Shown here piece by piece: positions 46,401 to 55,904 of a stretch of DNA of 64,000 nucleotides. The stretch covers positions 992,001-1,056,000 of the forward strand of contig NAJO01000008.1 in NCBI GenBank assembly GCA_002077065.1. The letters are read 5' to 3'. Origin of the DNA: Cryoendolithus antarcticus. Taxonomy: Eukaryota; Ascomycota; Dothideomycetes; Cladosporiales; Cladosporiaceae. Each line of letters starts with the position of its first letter. Within the stretch, counting starts at the first letter, position 1. Under the pieces are notes generated by a model, which saw only the letters and a list, made by a program, of their open reading frames with translations, made no database searches and had not been told where the DNA came from. The translations under genes and the position numbers were made by a program.

Positions 46401-47446
46401 CACGAGCTCGCAGTCGATCGAACTCCGCCGCCACGAACAGCCGATCAAGAAGTAGAACGGGTCCTTACCGCGACGATTTGGAGAAAGCTATGGTGGAAGG
46501 GACTGGCACGAGCGCTAGTGGCATTCCGGAGCTTTCGCCCATGCTACCACAGGAGCTTACACCACGTCCATCGCCAGACAGCATCCAGCAGGGTCAATTC
46601 GATCGACAGACTCGCAGTCGAAGCAACAGCAGCAGAGTCAATGCGATGACCAACTACTTCGACTCCAAGAATCTGCAGCCGCTGCAGACTGCACACAACA
46701 ACCGGCTGGTCGCTAATGGTATGTCGCCAAACGTGTACACGCCCACTGGAATGTCAGTACGCAGTACACCTGCCGCCTCACCCTACTCACAGATGGCCAC
46801 TCCACCCATCTCGGGTGCCAACACCCCAGTCGGCGGCTCCTTCGCGCAACCCATGATGCCACCTCAGCCTGCACTCCGCAACGGTCCATTGCGCAAGAAG
46901 ACAATCTCGAAGTCTGACATCTCGGAACCCATCAAGCTTCTGTCCTCGACGTCGAATGTCGACACCGTCGATCTGCCTGCCGGCGCCTCGCTCAAGAATG
47001 GCATGGACACTCCGCCTCCGGTGCCTGCCATCAATCCTCGCCGCCGTGGCACTCGCCGACTTTTCGGCATTGGTCGCAGCGAGTCGAACGAGTACGTCGA
47101 GTCCGGCCGCTCGAAGACGCCTGACCCATGGTCTTCCCGTGCGACGGACTTCGATGCTGTGGCAGCTTCGGTTCATCGACAAAATACTGTGGCGCCTTCA
47201 TCGGCTCGGCAACGCAATGTGAGCAGTCCAAAGCGTGGCTTTGAGGGCAGCCCGGCTATGCAAGGGTTTGCATTCGAGCAGAGGACGCCTCCACCGCCAC
47301 TACAGACTTCGTTCAGTCACACGAATGGGAGCAGCTCGGTACAGCATCCTTATGGCTATGAGCAGCATGCTATGAGCAGTCCGGAGAGGATTGAGCGCAG
47401 TGTTACGAGTGCGCAAGGGATGAGGATGGAAGGCGGTTTCATATGA
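43433..47446 (+). CDS. Large low-complexity fungal protein, unknown function
   Basis: A single exon of 1337 aa from the ATG at 43433. The ATG at 43460 (CACCATG) would also fit. The N-terminus MPAKRFRSTMNRFLNRKK is basic and amphipathic. The body is Ser/Gln/Arg/Pro-rich with many RS/SP dipeptides, poly-Pro clusters (PAPPPQGPPPAVP), charged short helices (QKHRQRERDLQEAREAEL; AAFDNELAARRNAIQETMKRVETEQ) and conserved-looking islands such as GNVLFGGRQKVYMIPKSG and FGLLRSKTSRDS. It is likely disordered and phosphorylated. No enzyme or binding domain was seen. A cytoskeletal or cell-cortex role is conceivable but unsupported. Confidence 0.75.
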   Translation: MPAKRFRSTMNRFLNRKKTDESVEVNKDALAQLSSPPPVSPGLKKSATSRWKKNKRVIETKPEINLATVLPSSDNFRTSLLMPNLSARFSMLREQDDPNSMLGKASDDSVLQPSRRSRMFDFGAPGYGLSDIAEVRSINSSIRPPFAHSNKHGSYASEDGYGSENESMHAGSVMSRSRPGEGNVLFGGRQKVYMIPKSGAQSQKSLGKVVYEDDMAKTAFQKHRQRERDLQEAREAELPQDPQSFDFGLEQASAGGEDDSKIATPNDSARDLSHSPSQSSYDKKRSTTSSTTRSEARSSTAATSEASQPATNGQFSTPAPPPQGPPPAVPSSLERSNTRGRRLYEQGLDQHMYDQQTSALTRLNSIQKQRTLNSSRGAAPFLHSAKSETNIHARPPPNVYALRAQSPPPLAPLTTFGSLNRQNGSPITSGPSSPMSPQYSDNEDSNLFAQALEPGDRGKATAMGAFNKPKAAFDEKQYLERQIQLQRSNSGAVTRQRSGSAMQHRMQRLEQAEQEQKASIPSGLTRSSSLAKKHDPSKAFSVFQNAANRNQQLAAEQQTPPVEETRPEKPDYPDTHRTFFGNISADDSEEESDEQYTSENPYDYQDYGYGSPYGAWQPSVLPSVSEHPALRSDRAPSALLEVDEEDEADFIPRDVTNGRREGVREEPLSPPSLQQEADVESPTLGPGTEGISHMMQHLRSKSTTSSNYPQSEGDQVPELPTTYDPKSPQRGYSLRGSAYDTESRIESTYTNSNPWDLDETESGFGYNNEPVSRSSISPLEGIKETDPYMSSRVTSQAETYQNRHSEISQDVDSQSWQNELGSAHARNASTATQQERAAFDNELAARRNAIQETMKRVETEQARAVSPVPSTGGAFKAFGLLRSKTSRDSIADGRHDAPSKAMRMLGIGAGSTPASSASLNAQYERGGMSLDISRARGNSGSRSALAGRILQQSDQDGRRERDFSRARGESDSTRPERSMGRSPATSSEAARARSRSNSAATNSRSRSRTGPYRDDLEKAMVEGTGTSASGIPELSPMLPQELTPRPSPDSIQQGQFDRQTRSRSNSSRVNAMTNYFDSKNLQPLQTAHNNRLVANGMSPNVYTPTGMSVRSTPAASPYSQMATPPISGANTPVGGSFAQPMMPPQPALRNGPLRKKTISKSDISEPIKLLSSTSNVDTVDLPAGASLKNGMDTPPPVPAINPRRRGTRRLFGIGRSESNEYVESGRSKTPDPWSSRATDFDAVAASVHRQNTVAPSSARQRNVSSPKRGFEGSPAMQGFAFEQRTPPPPLQTSFSHTNGSSSVQHPYGYEQHAMSSPERIERSVTSAQGMRMEGGFI

Positions 47447-48044
47447 GGAAGCGATTCACTTCATTGCATATATTTTTAGCGAGAGCATTTGGCGAGCGTA
47501 TATGATTCAGCGATAGAGCTTGAGCGGTCTGCTGCTTGACGGGTACATGGGGCGTGTGGTGGATGGGTTCTGGTGTGTGTATATATGATGCTACGGCTGC
47601 TGGGTGGGCTCTGTGCTAGAAAGATATGGGTGCACAAGTACTATGAAGAGGGGTCGGCGATACACTGCAAGTATTGACTCGTCTAATCCTTGCTCGTCTA
47701 ATCCTTCGTTCTTTCTCCCAAAAGGCAATTTCCCCATGGCTATCCTCGTCGATCGTCTATCTCGTATACCTATCTCCGCTATCTTGCAGTACGCAAGCCA
47801 GGGAACGCCACATGACCGAGCGGCGTGGGCGTGTTGTACAGCATCCCAATCGCCCGAATTGCCGCCCTTTCCCCCCCAGAAGCATGCTATATATGTGAGT
47901 AGATCCCTGACATGGCCTTGTGACTTTCCCATGTTCACTCTTAGGCATTTGCATTTGGACGCTAGCACACGGCTATAGCAGCTCGCACTCAGGAACAGCA
48001 GCGAGTACTCTTTCCTACGTCCACGCCCTCTCCCTGGCGTAGAT
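47447..48044. other. Intergenic: 3' flank and SDR promoter
   Basis: No gene was seen. TATATATTTTTA-like AT tracts lie near 47468-47478 and 47579-47587. It contains the small tandem repeat listed next. Confidence 0.45.
47678..47707. repeat. Two tandem copies of a 15-bp unit
   Basis: CTCGTCTAATCCTTG is followed directly by CTCGTCTAATCCTTC, with one mismatch. It is probably a recent slippage duplication. Confidence 0.7.
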
Positions 48045-48936
48045 ATGGCCACATACCTCATAACCGGTACCTCTCAAGGCCTGGGCCTGGCACTCACCGC
48101 TCAACTTCTCTCGCGTCCTGCTACAGAAGTCTCCCATGTCTTCGCTCTCTCGCGTAGCAGCCCGTCTCAAGAGCTGCGGGAACTCCTTGACACTCACCCC
48201 TTGCGATCCACCTCTATCGTAGCCTCAGTCACCGATCAGTTGGCAGTCGAAGCCGCCGTGGAGCGAGTGTCAGAAGTCCTCGGATCGCAAGGGCTAGATG
48301 TTCTGATCAACAATGCTGGCACAAACGATACTCACCCCAAAGGGATGCGGAGTGTGCAAGCTGACGCGCTGATGTCAGTCTTCGAGCTGAACGTTGTGGG
48401 CGTACAGAGGATCACCTCAGCTTTCTTGCCTTTGCTAGAGAGAGGGAAGCAGAAGAAGGTCATCAATATGTGGGTTGCTGCGCTGCGCCTGACCTGATGG
48501 CGTGTGTTCTAACAGCTGATGACAGTTCATCTCGCCTTGCGTCCTTGTCGCTGGCAGCGCACACGACGTTCGCACCGACATATGCGTACAAGGTCTCGAA
48601 AGCGGCAATGAATACGCTCACCGTGCAGTATGCCTTGGACCTGAGAGCGAGCGAATTCACAGTCTTGGCCGTGTCCCCAGGAGTAGGTGCACATCCTACA
48701 GCGCTTCAGCCCACGGGACATCCGTTTACTGACATTTGTCGTCGTAGTGGTTGAAGACGCGTCTTGGCGGAGGAGATGTAGCGCAGCTTACCACTGAGCA
48801 GAGCGCTGAAGCTGTCTTGGAGATCGTCCGCGCGGCGGCGATCGAGGACACCGGCAAACTCATGAATATCAGAGTACCTGGATTTAAGTTTGGGGGAACC
48901 GTTGAGGCATATCCTGGTGGTGAAATGCCGTGGTGA
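48045..48936 (+). CDS. Short-chain dehydrogenase/reductase (C-factor-like)
   Basis: Exons 48045-48469, 48526-48682 and 48748-48936 give 256 aa. The introns are 56 and 65 bp. It is a classical SDR with a Rossmann fold using NAD(P)H. Seen: the cofactor loop TGTSQGLG (7-14), the NNAG motif (89-92), the catalytic serine region INISS (141-144) and the catalytic YKVSK (Tyr163, Lys167), followed by SPGWLKTRLGG. The order and the short size resemble the C-factor/sniffer group. The substrate is unknown. The intron between exons 1 and 2 contains two possible acceptors. Only CAG at 48525 avoids a stop. Confidence 0.88.
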
Positions 48937-49799
48937 ATTGGTTGAACGGCCGATCGATCTGTGTACAGCGCTTTCATAAAGTCTGACCCAAGCACTGCCA
49001 AGTGCGCTTCTCCACAATCTTCAGATTGCTTCTTGTGCTTCTATCGTCTAAGCTGCGGCAAGGGGGATTATCCTCTGCGTCTGGGAGAGCGTTGCGTACG
49101 ATCCGAATCAACGATGCCTTTTATGTATTCTTTCATCCGCAGTGTATGCCAGGCTGGCTCTGCCAGCAATGCTCACTGGAGCAGAAGAGCTTTGTACATT
49201 TCGAAGGGAGCTGCCGTGGGTACCCTCCTACGTGCTTGTGCGGAATAAACTTTGTGAAAGTGATGTAGTGGAGATTGTCGTGTTAACAGGTCGATCGAAA
49301 CGCATAACAGCTTTGTTCACTTGCCATATTAGATGCATAAAGAACTTTGATGGCCGAATTGAACCCCTGCGACCATATCCTCCTCCTTGCTAAGCCCTCG
49401 GCTATGGCGCACAGTTCTTGAGACAACTCGCAATAGAAGGACTCGTACATCAGTCAATTGTTTTACCGGTAGCCTCCGATGCTATGCGTTCCTGCCTTGA
49501 AGGACGAATGAAACAAATTGACGCCATTCCATCATTCTCATGATCAATCTTAGGCGATCTTCGTTGACTGTATTGGGCTTGACGGACTGGCTGGCTGTCT
49601 CCAGAACACCAGGCATCAGACATGCATAATTGCGGCACAGACTGAGGCTACGAAACATTCCAAGCTCTGAGTGTACTTGCAATCATCAAGTCGTTGAGTG
49701 ATCCGGCGTCGACCTTGCATCGAGCTCACCGTCGCGTGACACGTCGGCCACAGAGGCGCCAACTCTGCTTCTTCGTACTAATTCCTGCCTCCAGCCGGG
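48937..49799. other. Intergenic between SDR and F-box pseudogene
   Basis: Slightly AT-rich, with no recognisable gene. It would hold the promoter or lost 5' end of the following F-box copy. Confidence 0.4.
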
Positions 49800-50981
49800 A
49801 ACATATGCATTAGGTCTACACTCACGAGTCTGCCCGAAGAATTGGTCGAGCTGGTTGCCTACAAACTTGAGCTCAGGGACGTATGCAATCTACGGTTGGC
49901 GAACGCCGAGCTCGCCTTTAAAGCTTCTCGAGGTCATTTTCGGTCTTACTTCGTCACCAAAAGAGCGAGAGTCTCCCACAGAACTTTTCGCTATCTTGCA
50001 GCCGCCACTGGACCGGGTCGACTCGGCTGTCTTCTTGAGAGGTTGACCCTCGTCTTGGTGATGGGTCCAGCAGATCGCGAGTACGGTCAAGCCTGGAGCC
50101 CCGCCGATGCTACCCTTCTGAGCCAGGCCGTGACGAAAATTCGCTTGCACTCGAGTAGCGGCCGCCTTCGAAGCCTAGCCATATCGGTGGAACCTACGAC
50201 AGCCAGGACGAGCATACACAATGGTCTTGTATACACCTGGCAGCAGGTTCGATAATGCGCTCACGATACAGAAAGACTTATAATACAGGCAACCGAAGCC
50301 TCATCTCTATCGTTTGATGGATTGGACCTATACAGCTCCATCGGACGTTGTGCAATCAGTCCGCGCCGATTGCAAAACCTGTGCAACGCTTTCGACACGT
50401 CGAGACTTCAGAGTCTCTCTCTGGTGTTGTCAAGCAACGAAAGTGACGAAACGTGTAGCGGAGATGCAGGACAGGCGCAGTACATTCTCCGTTTACTCTC
50501 TCAGACGAAGCAGCTGAGACGGCTGGATCTAAGGTGGTACTCCCTTCACCAGCCCTCTCCGAGCACGGCAGAGCTCAGAGGGCGCTTCTTTGTCACCGAT
50601 ATCACAGCACTGTCGAATCCTTCACTCACAAGTATGGCTTTTCGAGGCCTGGTTACTACTTGGGATGACTTATTAAGATTCGTTCTTCAAAACCCACAAA
50701 TTGAGAATTTCTGTCTCGAAGGGCTCCGTCTAGAGCAGGGCAAATTTGACAAGGTCTTGACGCACATCGCCGGTCTTCCTGCACTGAAACATCCTCACTT
50801 AAGTGAACTGCGTGATTGCTGTGAGAAGACACTGCAGTTCTTGGATGCGATGGGTGAACGTCTGTACTGGCATCGCGGACCCCCGACATGGATCGAGCGA
50901 GATGGGCCCGAAGCACGAGCACGCATCGCATACAAGATGATGACACCAAGAACAAAAGGTCATCCATCAACGAATAGATGA
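49800..50981 (+). pseudogene. F-box-like gene copy with internal stop and no visible start
   Basis: One continuous frame encodes an F-box (SLPEELVELVAYKLELRDVCNLRL), leucine-bearing segments and the ending GPPTWIERDGPEARAR...MMTPRTKG. It aligns over its whole length with the neighbour at 51328-52590 (GPPTWVKRDG...LVTGRTKG). A TAA at 50253-50255 breaks it. The frame runs on in phase, and the residues around the stop (TWQQVR*CAHDTERLI) still match the neighbour (SKDQIRACAISTERIV). No in-frame ATG precedes the F-box after the stop at 49779. Alternatively, a 60-bp GTATAC...ACAG segment (50229-50288) containing the stop is spliced out in frame, which would make it a gene with a converted exon. Confidence 0.7.
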
Positions 50982-51327
50982 TTCTTGCAGGAGAAGCCCG
51001 ATCGATATAGCTCTCGTTGATATTACTCACGCAGCGTACCTAACATGAGGGCCCCGAAAAGCTGTCTGACGGATCTTCAAGCTGAAAGGAGTTACTAGAG
51101 TGCGTGCTTATCGTGAACCTCACGCGATAACATGTTGCTACATATTGCTAACTCAGAGCAAGGTAGGAACTCGTCGACCTCAAATAAGGGTATAGCAAAT
51201 TGTAACTCGCGCTTCAGTGAGGGCGCTGGTCCGAGCTCAGCATGAGCTCGGCGGCTGCCTGGCGAGGCTGGGCTCCAGTCGTGCCACAGGAACACATTCA
51301 TAACAGATGTAGATTTTCCGTACCGTC
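50982..51327. other. Spacer between tandem F-box copies
   Basis: 345 bp with no gene. It is presumed promoter of the intact copy. Confidence 0.45.
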
Positions 51328-52590
51328 ATGAGCTTCGATGACCGTTCATCTCCGGTCGTCATGGAGGTAACTTCCTCTGCTGGGTTCGTGGACCTTCCCG
51401 AGGAGCTTTGCGAACTTGTCGCTACTCAACTAGATTTCGGCGATTTATGCAGCTTGCGATTGAGCGCTCGTGAGATCGCAGCAAAAGTGTGGCGTGGTTG
51501 CTTCAAGTCTCGTTTCATCAAAGCTACTCTCAAGCTCTCTTACGCCTCATGTCAGTCTTTCGCAGCGGTGACAGAGCCTGGTGGACCCAGCTGTATGCTG
51601 GAGAACCTCACGATCCTAGGCTTGCCGGATCTGCCAGACCAAGACAGAGTCTTACTCGAAGCCGACGGCCCTGGTATGACTGCACATCTGGCTCAGGCCC
51701 TCAGCAACCTGCGAGTACACTCGAAAATCGGCGTCCTACGCTCGTTGATTCTCTCAGTCCAGGATGCAGTCACTAGGGATTATCATGATCATGTCGCTAT
51801 GTACTCCAAGGACCAGATTCGAGCGTGCGCCATCAGTACAGAACGCATCGTTGCACAAGCGTTGAAGATTTCTGCTTTGCCGATCGAAAGTGTGAACTTC
51901 TACGGCTCGATGAGTCGCTGCGCTATGAGCTTCAGCCGATTTCAGGAATTCCAAAGCGTGCTTGAGAACTCGACATCGACCCTAAAGTCCCTTGCTTTAG
52001 TGTTGACCTCGGATGTGGAGCACGAACTCACAGAACCAAGGTTTGGTATCTCAAGTCGTGTCAGTGGCTTCCTCGCTCATCTTCCGCAACTCCAGTCTCT
52101 TGATCTACGCTGGTACAACGCGCGGCGTGATGATCTCACGGGCGCAGACCCTGTAGATCGCTTGTTCTTCACTAGTGTTGCTTCGCTCTCAATTCCGATG
52201 CTGAAAGACTTATCGCTGCGTGGAATTTACACTACCTGGACCGACCTACTGAGGTTTCTACGCCGACACACCGGAGGCATCAAGAACTTATGCCTCGAGA
52301 ACGTCAAGCTCGTGGACGGCACTTTCGACGCGATCTTCACGCATATCTCTGACCGCCTCGAGCTGGACTCGCTGTCTCTGCGCGGCCTGCGCGGAGAGGC
52401 GCCCGGCGCCATCCAGTTCGTTGGCGTTCGGGGCGAGCATCTATATGGCCACTCGGGGCCTCCGACCTGGGTGAAGCGTGATGGAGAAGCCACGCGACAG
52501 AGATTGCCCTATAAGCTTGTGACAGGCCGGACCAAGGGCTCCTCTCGCAACGCGCGATACTTTCGTGATGTGAAGGATCGATTTGGTTGA
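51328..52590 (+). CDS. F-box-like protein, intact member of tandem pair
   Basis: A single exon of 420 aa. Residues about 20-50 (FVDLPEELCELVATQLDFGDLCSLRLSARE) form an F-box, the SKP1-binding motif of SCF ubiquitin ligases. The rest shows irregular leucine-rich segments (LPQLQSLDLRWYN, IPMLKDLSLRGIYTTW, GIKNLCLENVKLVDGTFDAI) that could bind targets. It ends with the basic KRDGEATRQR...GRTKGSSRNARYF. A second ATG at 51361 could be the start. Its paralogue lies immediately upstream in the same direction. The paralogues differ at most positions, so the duplication is not recent. The substrate is unknown. Confidence 0.75.
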   Translation: MSFDDRSSPVVMEVTSSAGFVDLPEELCELVATQLDFGDLCSLRLSAREIAAKVWRGCFKSRFIKATLKLSYASCQSFAAVTEPGGPSCMLENLTILGLPDLPDQDRVLLEADGPGMTAHLAQALSNLRVHSKIGVLRSLILSVQDAVTRDYHDHVAMYSKDQIRACAISTERIVAQALKISALPIESVNFYGSMSRCAMSFSRFQEFQSVLENSTSTLKSLALVLTSDVEHELTEPRFGISSRVSGFLAHLPQLQSLDLRWYNARRDDLTGADPVDRLFFTSVASLSIPMLKDLSLRGIYTTWTDLLRFLRRHTGGIKNLCLENVKLVDGTFDAIFTHISDRLELDSLSLRGLRGEAPGAIQFVGVRGEHLYGHSGPPTWVKRDGEATRQRLPYKLVTGRTKGSSRNARYFRDVKDRFG

Positions 52591-53036
52591 CATTGCCGAA
52601 GCGTCGCTATCAGCTTGGTAAGAAGTCGCTGTATAAATTGAGCAGCGCGTTGCATGCTATAGCTAGCTAGCGATATGCTTACCGAGACGTGCTGAGCATA
52701 TGTCTCGACATGAATGTGACAAAGCTGGTCCCTTCCAATCTTGCTACACATCGCAATCAACATTTCACAGTATGTGGCGATTAGTCGTTGCGATTTCATA
52801 CTTGAATCTGCGTGAGCGTCTTCTACCATGAGATCCGCTACGTGTGCTCAGTCATCGTCAACATATAGTATGAGAGCACAAGTGCCGCAAAGACTGGGCA
52901 ATTTATTGGTCTTCTTGGTCCAGCATGATTACCTTAGTCATCCAGTGACGTCGTTTGCGATCTGCAGTCCGAGATGATAACAATAACGCTGCAGACATCA
53001 AAGAACATCCGATGTTGTATGATAGCCCTGGTGGCA
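52591..53036. other. Intergenic: F-box 3' flank and OXLD promoter
   Basis: Nothing was recognised apart from an in-frame ATG at 53019 that could extend the next gene. Confidence 0.4.
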
Positions 53037-53708
53037 ATGTCACATCGGTTTGCGTTGCGCGCGATACGCCACACTCGCACCGCGTTCGAGTGCAGCGCAT
53101 TGGCACAGTGTATCTCTGCGCAGCGCATTAGAGCCAATTGCTCGGCATCCCTTCATACCTTCGACGGTTATAAGACAGATCCATTAGACGCACCCCTCCT
53201 GCCGAAACGTCCACAGGCTCAAGCTACTCCAATCAGCCTTTTACCAGAGTCTGTCGTGGACCCGGACAAAGAAGATCGCATAGCCAAAGCCCGCGTTGTC
53301 TTCGGTTCACGCCTCGCTAGCCCCGTAGAACGCTGGGATGCGATCAAACGAGCCAGTACCAACATCGCCGGTGTGCTCGTCCCGCCACGGCCAGAGGAGC
53401 CAGATAATTGCTGTATGTCTGGCTGCGTGAATTGCGTGTGGGATCTCTTCCGCGATGAGCTAGAGGAGTGGGCTGCGAAGAAGGCGGAGGCGAGGGAGAA
53501 ATTGGCAGCATTGAAAGCGACTGAGGCGGCGGTGAGCATGGATGATGATGGCGGAGGCTCGAACACGAATTGGGAGATTGATGGGAAGGACAGTGGGAAG
53601 GCGGATCTGTTCGAGGGGATACCGGTGGGGATTAGAGCGTTCATGGAGACAGAGAAGAGGCTGAAGATGCTGCAGAAGCAGCAGGAGCAAGTACATGGTG
53701 GCCAATAG
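53037..53708 (+). CDS. Oxidoreductase-like domain protein (OXLD family), mitochondrial
   Basis: A single exon of 223 aa. The N-terminus is rich in Arg/His/Ser/Ala (MSHRFALRAIRHTRTAF), like a mitochondrial presequence. The core PPRPEEPDNCCMSGCVNCVWDLFRDELEEW (about 116-145) is the oxidoreductase-like N-terminal motif with its CC-x(3)-C-x(2)-C cysteine pattern. A charged helical tail follows. Despite the family name, no redox reaction has been shown from sequence. The cysteines suggest a metal or disulfide role. Upstream ATGs at 53019 and 52974 are less likely starts. Confidence 0.82.
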   Translation: MSHRFALRAIRHTRTAFECSALAQCISAQRIRANCSASLHTFDGYKTDPLDAPLLPKRPQAQATPISLLPESVVDPDKEDRIAKARVVFGSRLASPVERWDAIKRASTNIAGVLVPPRPEEPDNCCMSGCVNCVWDLFRDELEEWAAKKAEAREKLAALKATEAAVSMDDDGGGSNTNWEIDGKDSGKADLFEGIPVGIRAFMETEKRLKMLQKQQEQVHGGQ

Positions 53709-54137
53709 GCAACACGGCTCAGCTGTGGCCGTACTTATTAATCCTGTCTTGGGGTGTTGCAGGCTGGTGGTGGTATGCTCACAACACGCTGGGCTTGCAC
53801 GCCTTGCGATCAGCAAGTTGCGGATCAATTCTCGCTTATGAATGGATGGTCACGAGCGTGTAACCAGTTGACCTGAGCGATCTGGAGCGGTCTGCGAGAA
53901 CACGTCCGTCGCTTTGATTTGCCCGCTAGAAAGCCTCGTTCAAGCGGTGACGGGGCTGCATCGTCGTGATGGGGATAGAACATGCCGCAATCTTGACAGG
54001 ACGCTCAGAAGGTTGTTGGGATGCGCATCCCTATTCATGGCCGTTAGAACAGCCTAACGTCAAGGGCTGCTGATTTTTGCGACTGCACGAAGCGTCGAAC
54101 ATCATCGACACGCCTCGTCAACAGCACGACATTGTGA
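53709..54137. other. Intergenic between convergent OXLD and HET genes
   Basis: These are 3' flanks. No gene was seen. Confidence 0.45.
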
Positions 54138-55904
54138 TCAGAGGGTAGCGATGAGTTCGAGAGTCATTATAGGCTGCGCAGCCTCTGCGGTCCCCGAGAG
54201 CCGCGCCTTCATGGCTGCGGGACCAACAACAAGTTCGGAGAACGCTTCATCACATGATTCTGTGCGTATGTATCGCTCACAAGCGGAGCGTAGATTGTTC
54301 GCATTCGCGACGGTCGTGTGGCAGATTCGGACAGTACCTTTGAAAGACGGCAAGCTCCTGGCGAGGTCGTTGCGGTCTTGGTCGACGACCAGGACGATGT
54401 AGAAGTCGGTATACCCGAGCTTGACATGTATGCCAGTAACGGCGCTGCGGCTACGCTGGACTATGACCGGGCGCTTGTCAGTCAGTGCTTGTGCCGTGCG
54501 CCAAGGCATCGTTGCGGGCGGCGGCGCATAGACGCAATCACGGGGATAAATGTCGAATACCAGAAGTGGACTCGCCGAAGTGCCGACCCGAATCATTTCG
54601 AGGCTATAACTGCCATCACTACTTGTCAGCCGACCGTCAGCGGAGAGTGGCGGCTGTTTGAGGAGCGTGATGGTCCTTCGCCGCGCTGCAACCCAGTGAC
54701 TCGGGTTGATGATGGAAAGTCTGTCTAACCCGGGAAGAAAGGGGCTGGACCAAGCTCGATGAACAATCAAGTACGGCGAGTCCTGTTCTGCCTGGCTGCG
54801 CTTCAGTCTTTGCACAGTCAATGCGACTACACGCGAGAAATCACTGCCCAGCTCGCAATCTAGTGGTATGAAAGACTGCGTAAAGGTGTAATCGTTGTCT
54901 GCGTCTGACACTTTGGAGGAACAGGGCGTTATGCGAAGCGTGCCCTGCATACTAACGTTCGTCAGATGCAACTCATTTCCGCTAGAATAACCTCGTGTCC
55001 GCCACATTCCTTCGCATCCTGTGAAGCTTGCAGGCGAAGGTGCAAACAACGAGAATCGTGACATTTGGGGATCTTCTGCACCAGGCGCATTCCACGCAAA
55101 GATCGACAGATCGTCATTACTCCTGATGACCTCTTCCTGCAGGCGTGTAAAAGCTCTGCGGCCTTCACCGTACAGCAGCGGCATGTTGACGCCTAGTAGT
55201 CCAAGCAAGCAGTACGCTTCATCCTCAATCCGGGTCGTTTTCCTGCCAGCCATCCAGGATAGGCGCTGTGCCATGCTGAAAGCTTCGAGTTCGCACTCCC
55301 CGCTGAGCAATTTCGAGTGCACCGCCGTGCTACCGGCGATAGTCTGTACGAGATCAGTCATGACGCCGAGATAGTTCCACTCCGCTCCGAAGAAATGGAC
55401 TATTTTTGGTGCGATCAGCTCCTGCAGAGTCCAGCCTCGTCCGAACCAAACGCTATCAACGAAAGCGTGCTTCCAATGGTGCTCGGATGCATCAGTGAGT
55501 ACTGGACAGTCACCCGGCACGTCTGACAGATAGGCGTAACATCCAACAGCCTGCTGGTACCACGCATACATAGAATTGATCGATTCCGAAAGCTCTGCAC
55601 TGCTAGTCTTATCGATACAGCAAGTATCGACCCATAGATAGTCGAGGCCATCCTTCTTAGTTTGCTGCATAGCATGTCGCAGCTTCTGCCATGACGTCGC
55701 CCGCGGCACGGACAGTTGGCCGCCAGAATTATCGGCGCTCAATGTCCAGCCAGTGACAGGACCGTGCGGATACGCGAGAATATCGGCGTACATGATCTCG
55801 CCATCGTCGTGCCAGCGGTGTGATAGAATCGCGTATCGATACTCGGATGGGTCCACTACGTCCTCAAAACCGAGCCCTTGATCGGTCCAGTGAAGCAGTC
55901 TCAT
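54138..55904 (-). CDS. HET-domain protein, HET-E-like N-terminus
   Basis: A single exon of 588 aa. The N-terminus starts MRLLHW and continues with YAILSHRWHDDGEIMYADI, LDYLWVDTCCIDKTSSAELSE, INSMYAWYQQAVGCYAYLSDVP and FGRGWTLQELIAPKIVHFFG. This is the HET-domain layout of het-e/het-d/STAND-type incompatibility proteins. After it comes the usual IEDEAYCLLGLLGVNMPLLYGEG and F-x-RLQEEVIR block. The C-terminal 300 residues lack a NACHT or WD40 module, so it is a stand-alone HET protein. Such genes control self/non-self recognition and cell death. It is divergent from profilin and unlike the HET gene at 24.3-26.2 kb, so the two are not tandem copies. Confidence 0.9.
   Translation of the reverse strand: MRLLHWTDQGLGFEDVVDPSEYRYAILSHRWHDDGEIMYADILAYPHGPVTGWTLSADNSGGQLSVPRATSWQKLRHAMQQTKKDGLDYLWVDTCCIDKTSSAELSESINSMYAWYQQAVGCYAYLSDVPGDCPVLTDASEHHWKHAFVDSVWFGRGWTLQELIAPKIVHFFGAEWNYLGVMTDLVQTIAGSTAVHSKLLSGECELEAFSMAQRLSWMAGRKTTRIEDEAYCLLGLLGVNMPLLYGEGRRAFTRLQEEVIRSNDDLSIFAWNAPGAEDPQMSRFSLFAPSPASFTGCEGMWRTRGYSSGNELHLTNVSMQGTLRITPCSSKVSDADNDYTFTQSFIPLDCELGSDFSRVVALTVQRLKRSQAEQDSPYLIVHRAWSSPFLPGLDRLSIINPSHWVAARRRTITLLKQPPLSADGRLTSSDGSYSLEMIRVGTSASPLLVFDIYPRDCVYAPPPATMPWRTAQALTDKRPVIVQRSRSAVTGIHVKLGYTDFYIVLVVDQDRNDLARSLPSFKGTVRICHTTVANANNLRSACERYIRTESCDEAFSELVVGPAAMKARLSGTAEAAQPIMTLELIATL

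Noticed and set aside
50229..50288. Possible tRNA B-box-like GGTTCGA at 50246-50252
   Set aside because: No matching A box or cloverleaf arms around it. It lies inside the F-box copy.
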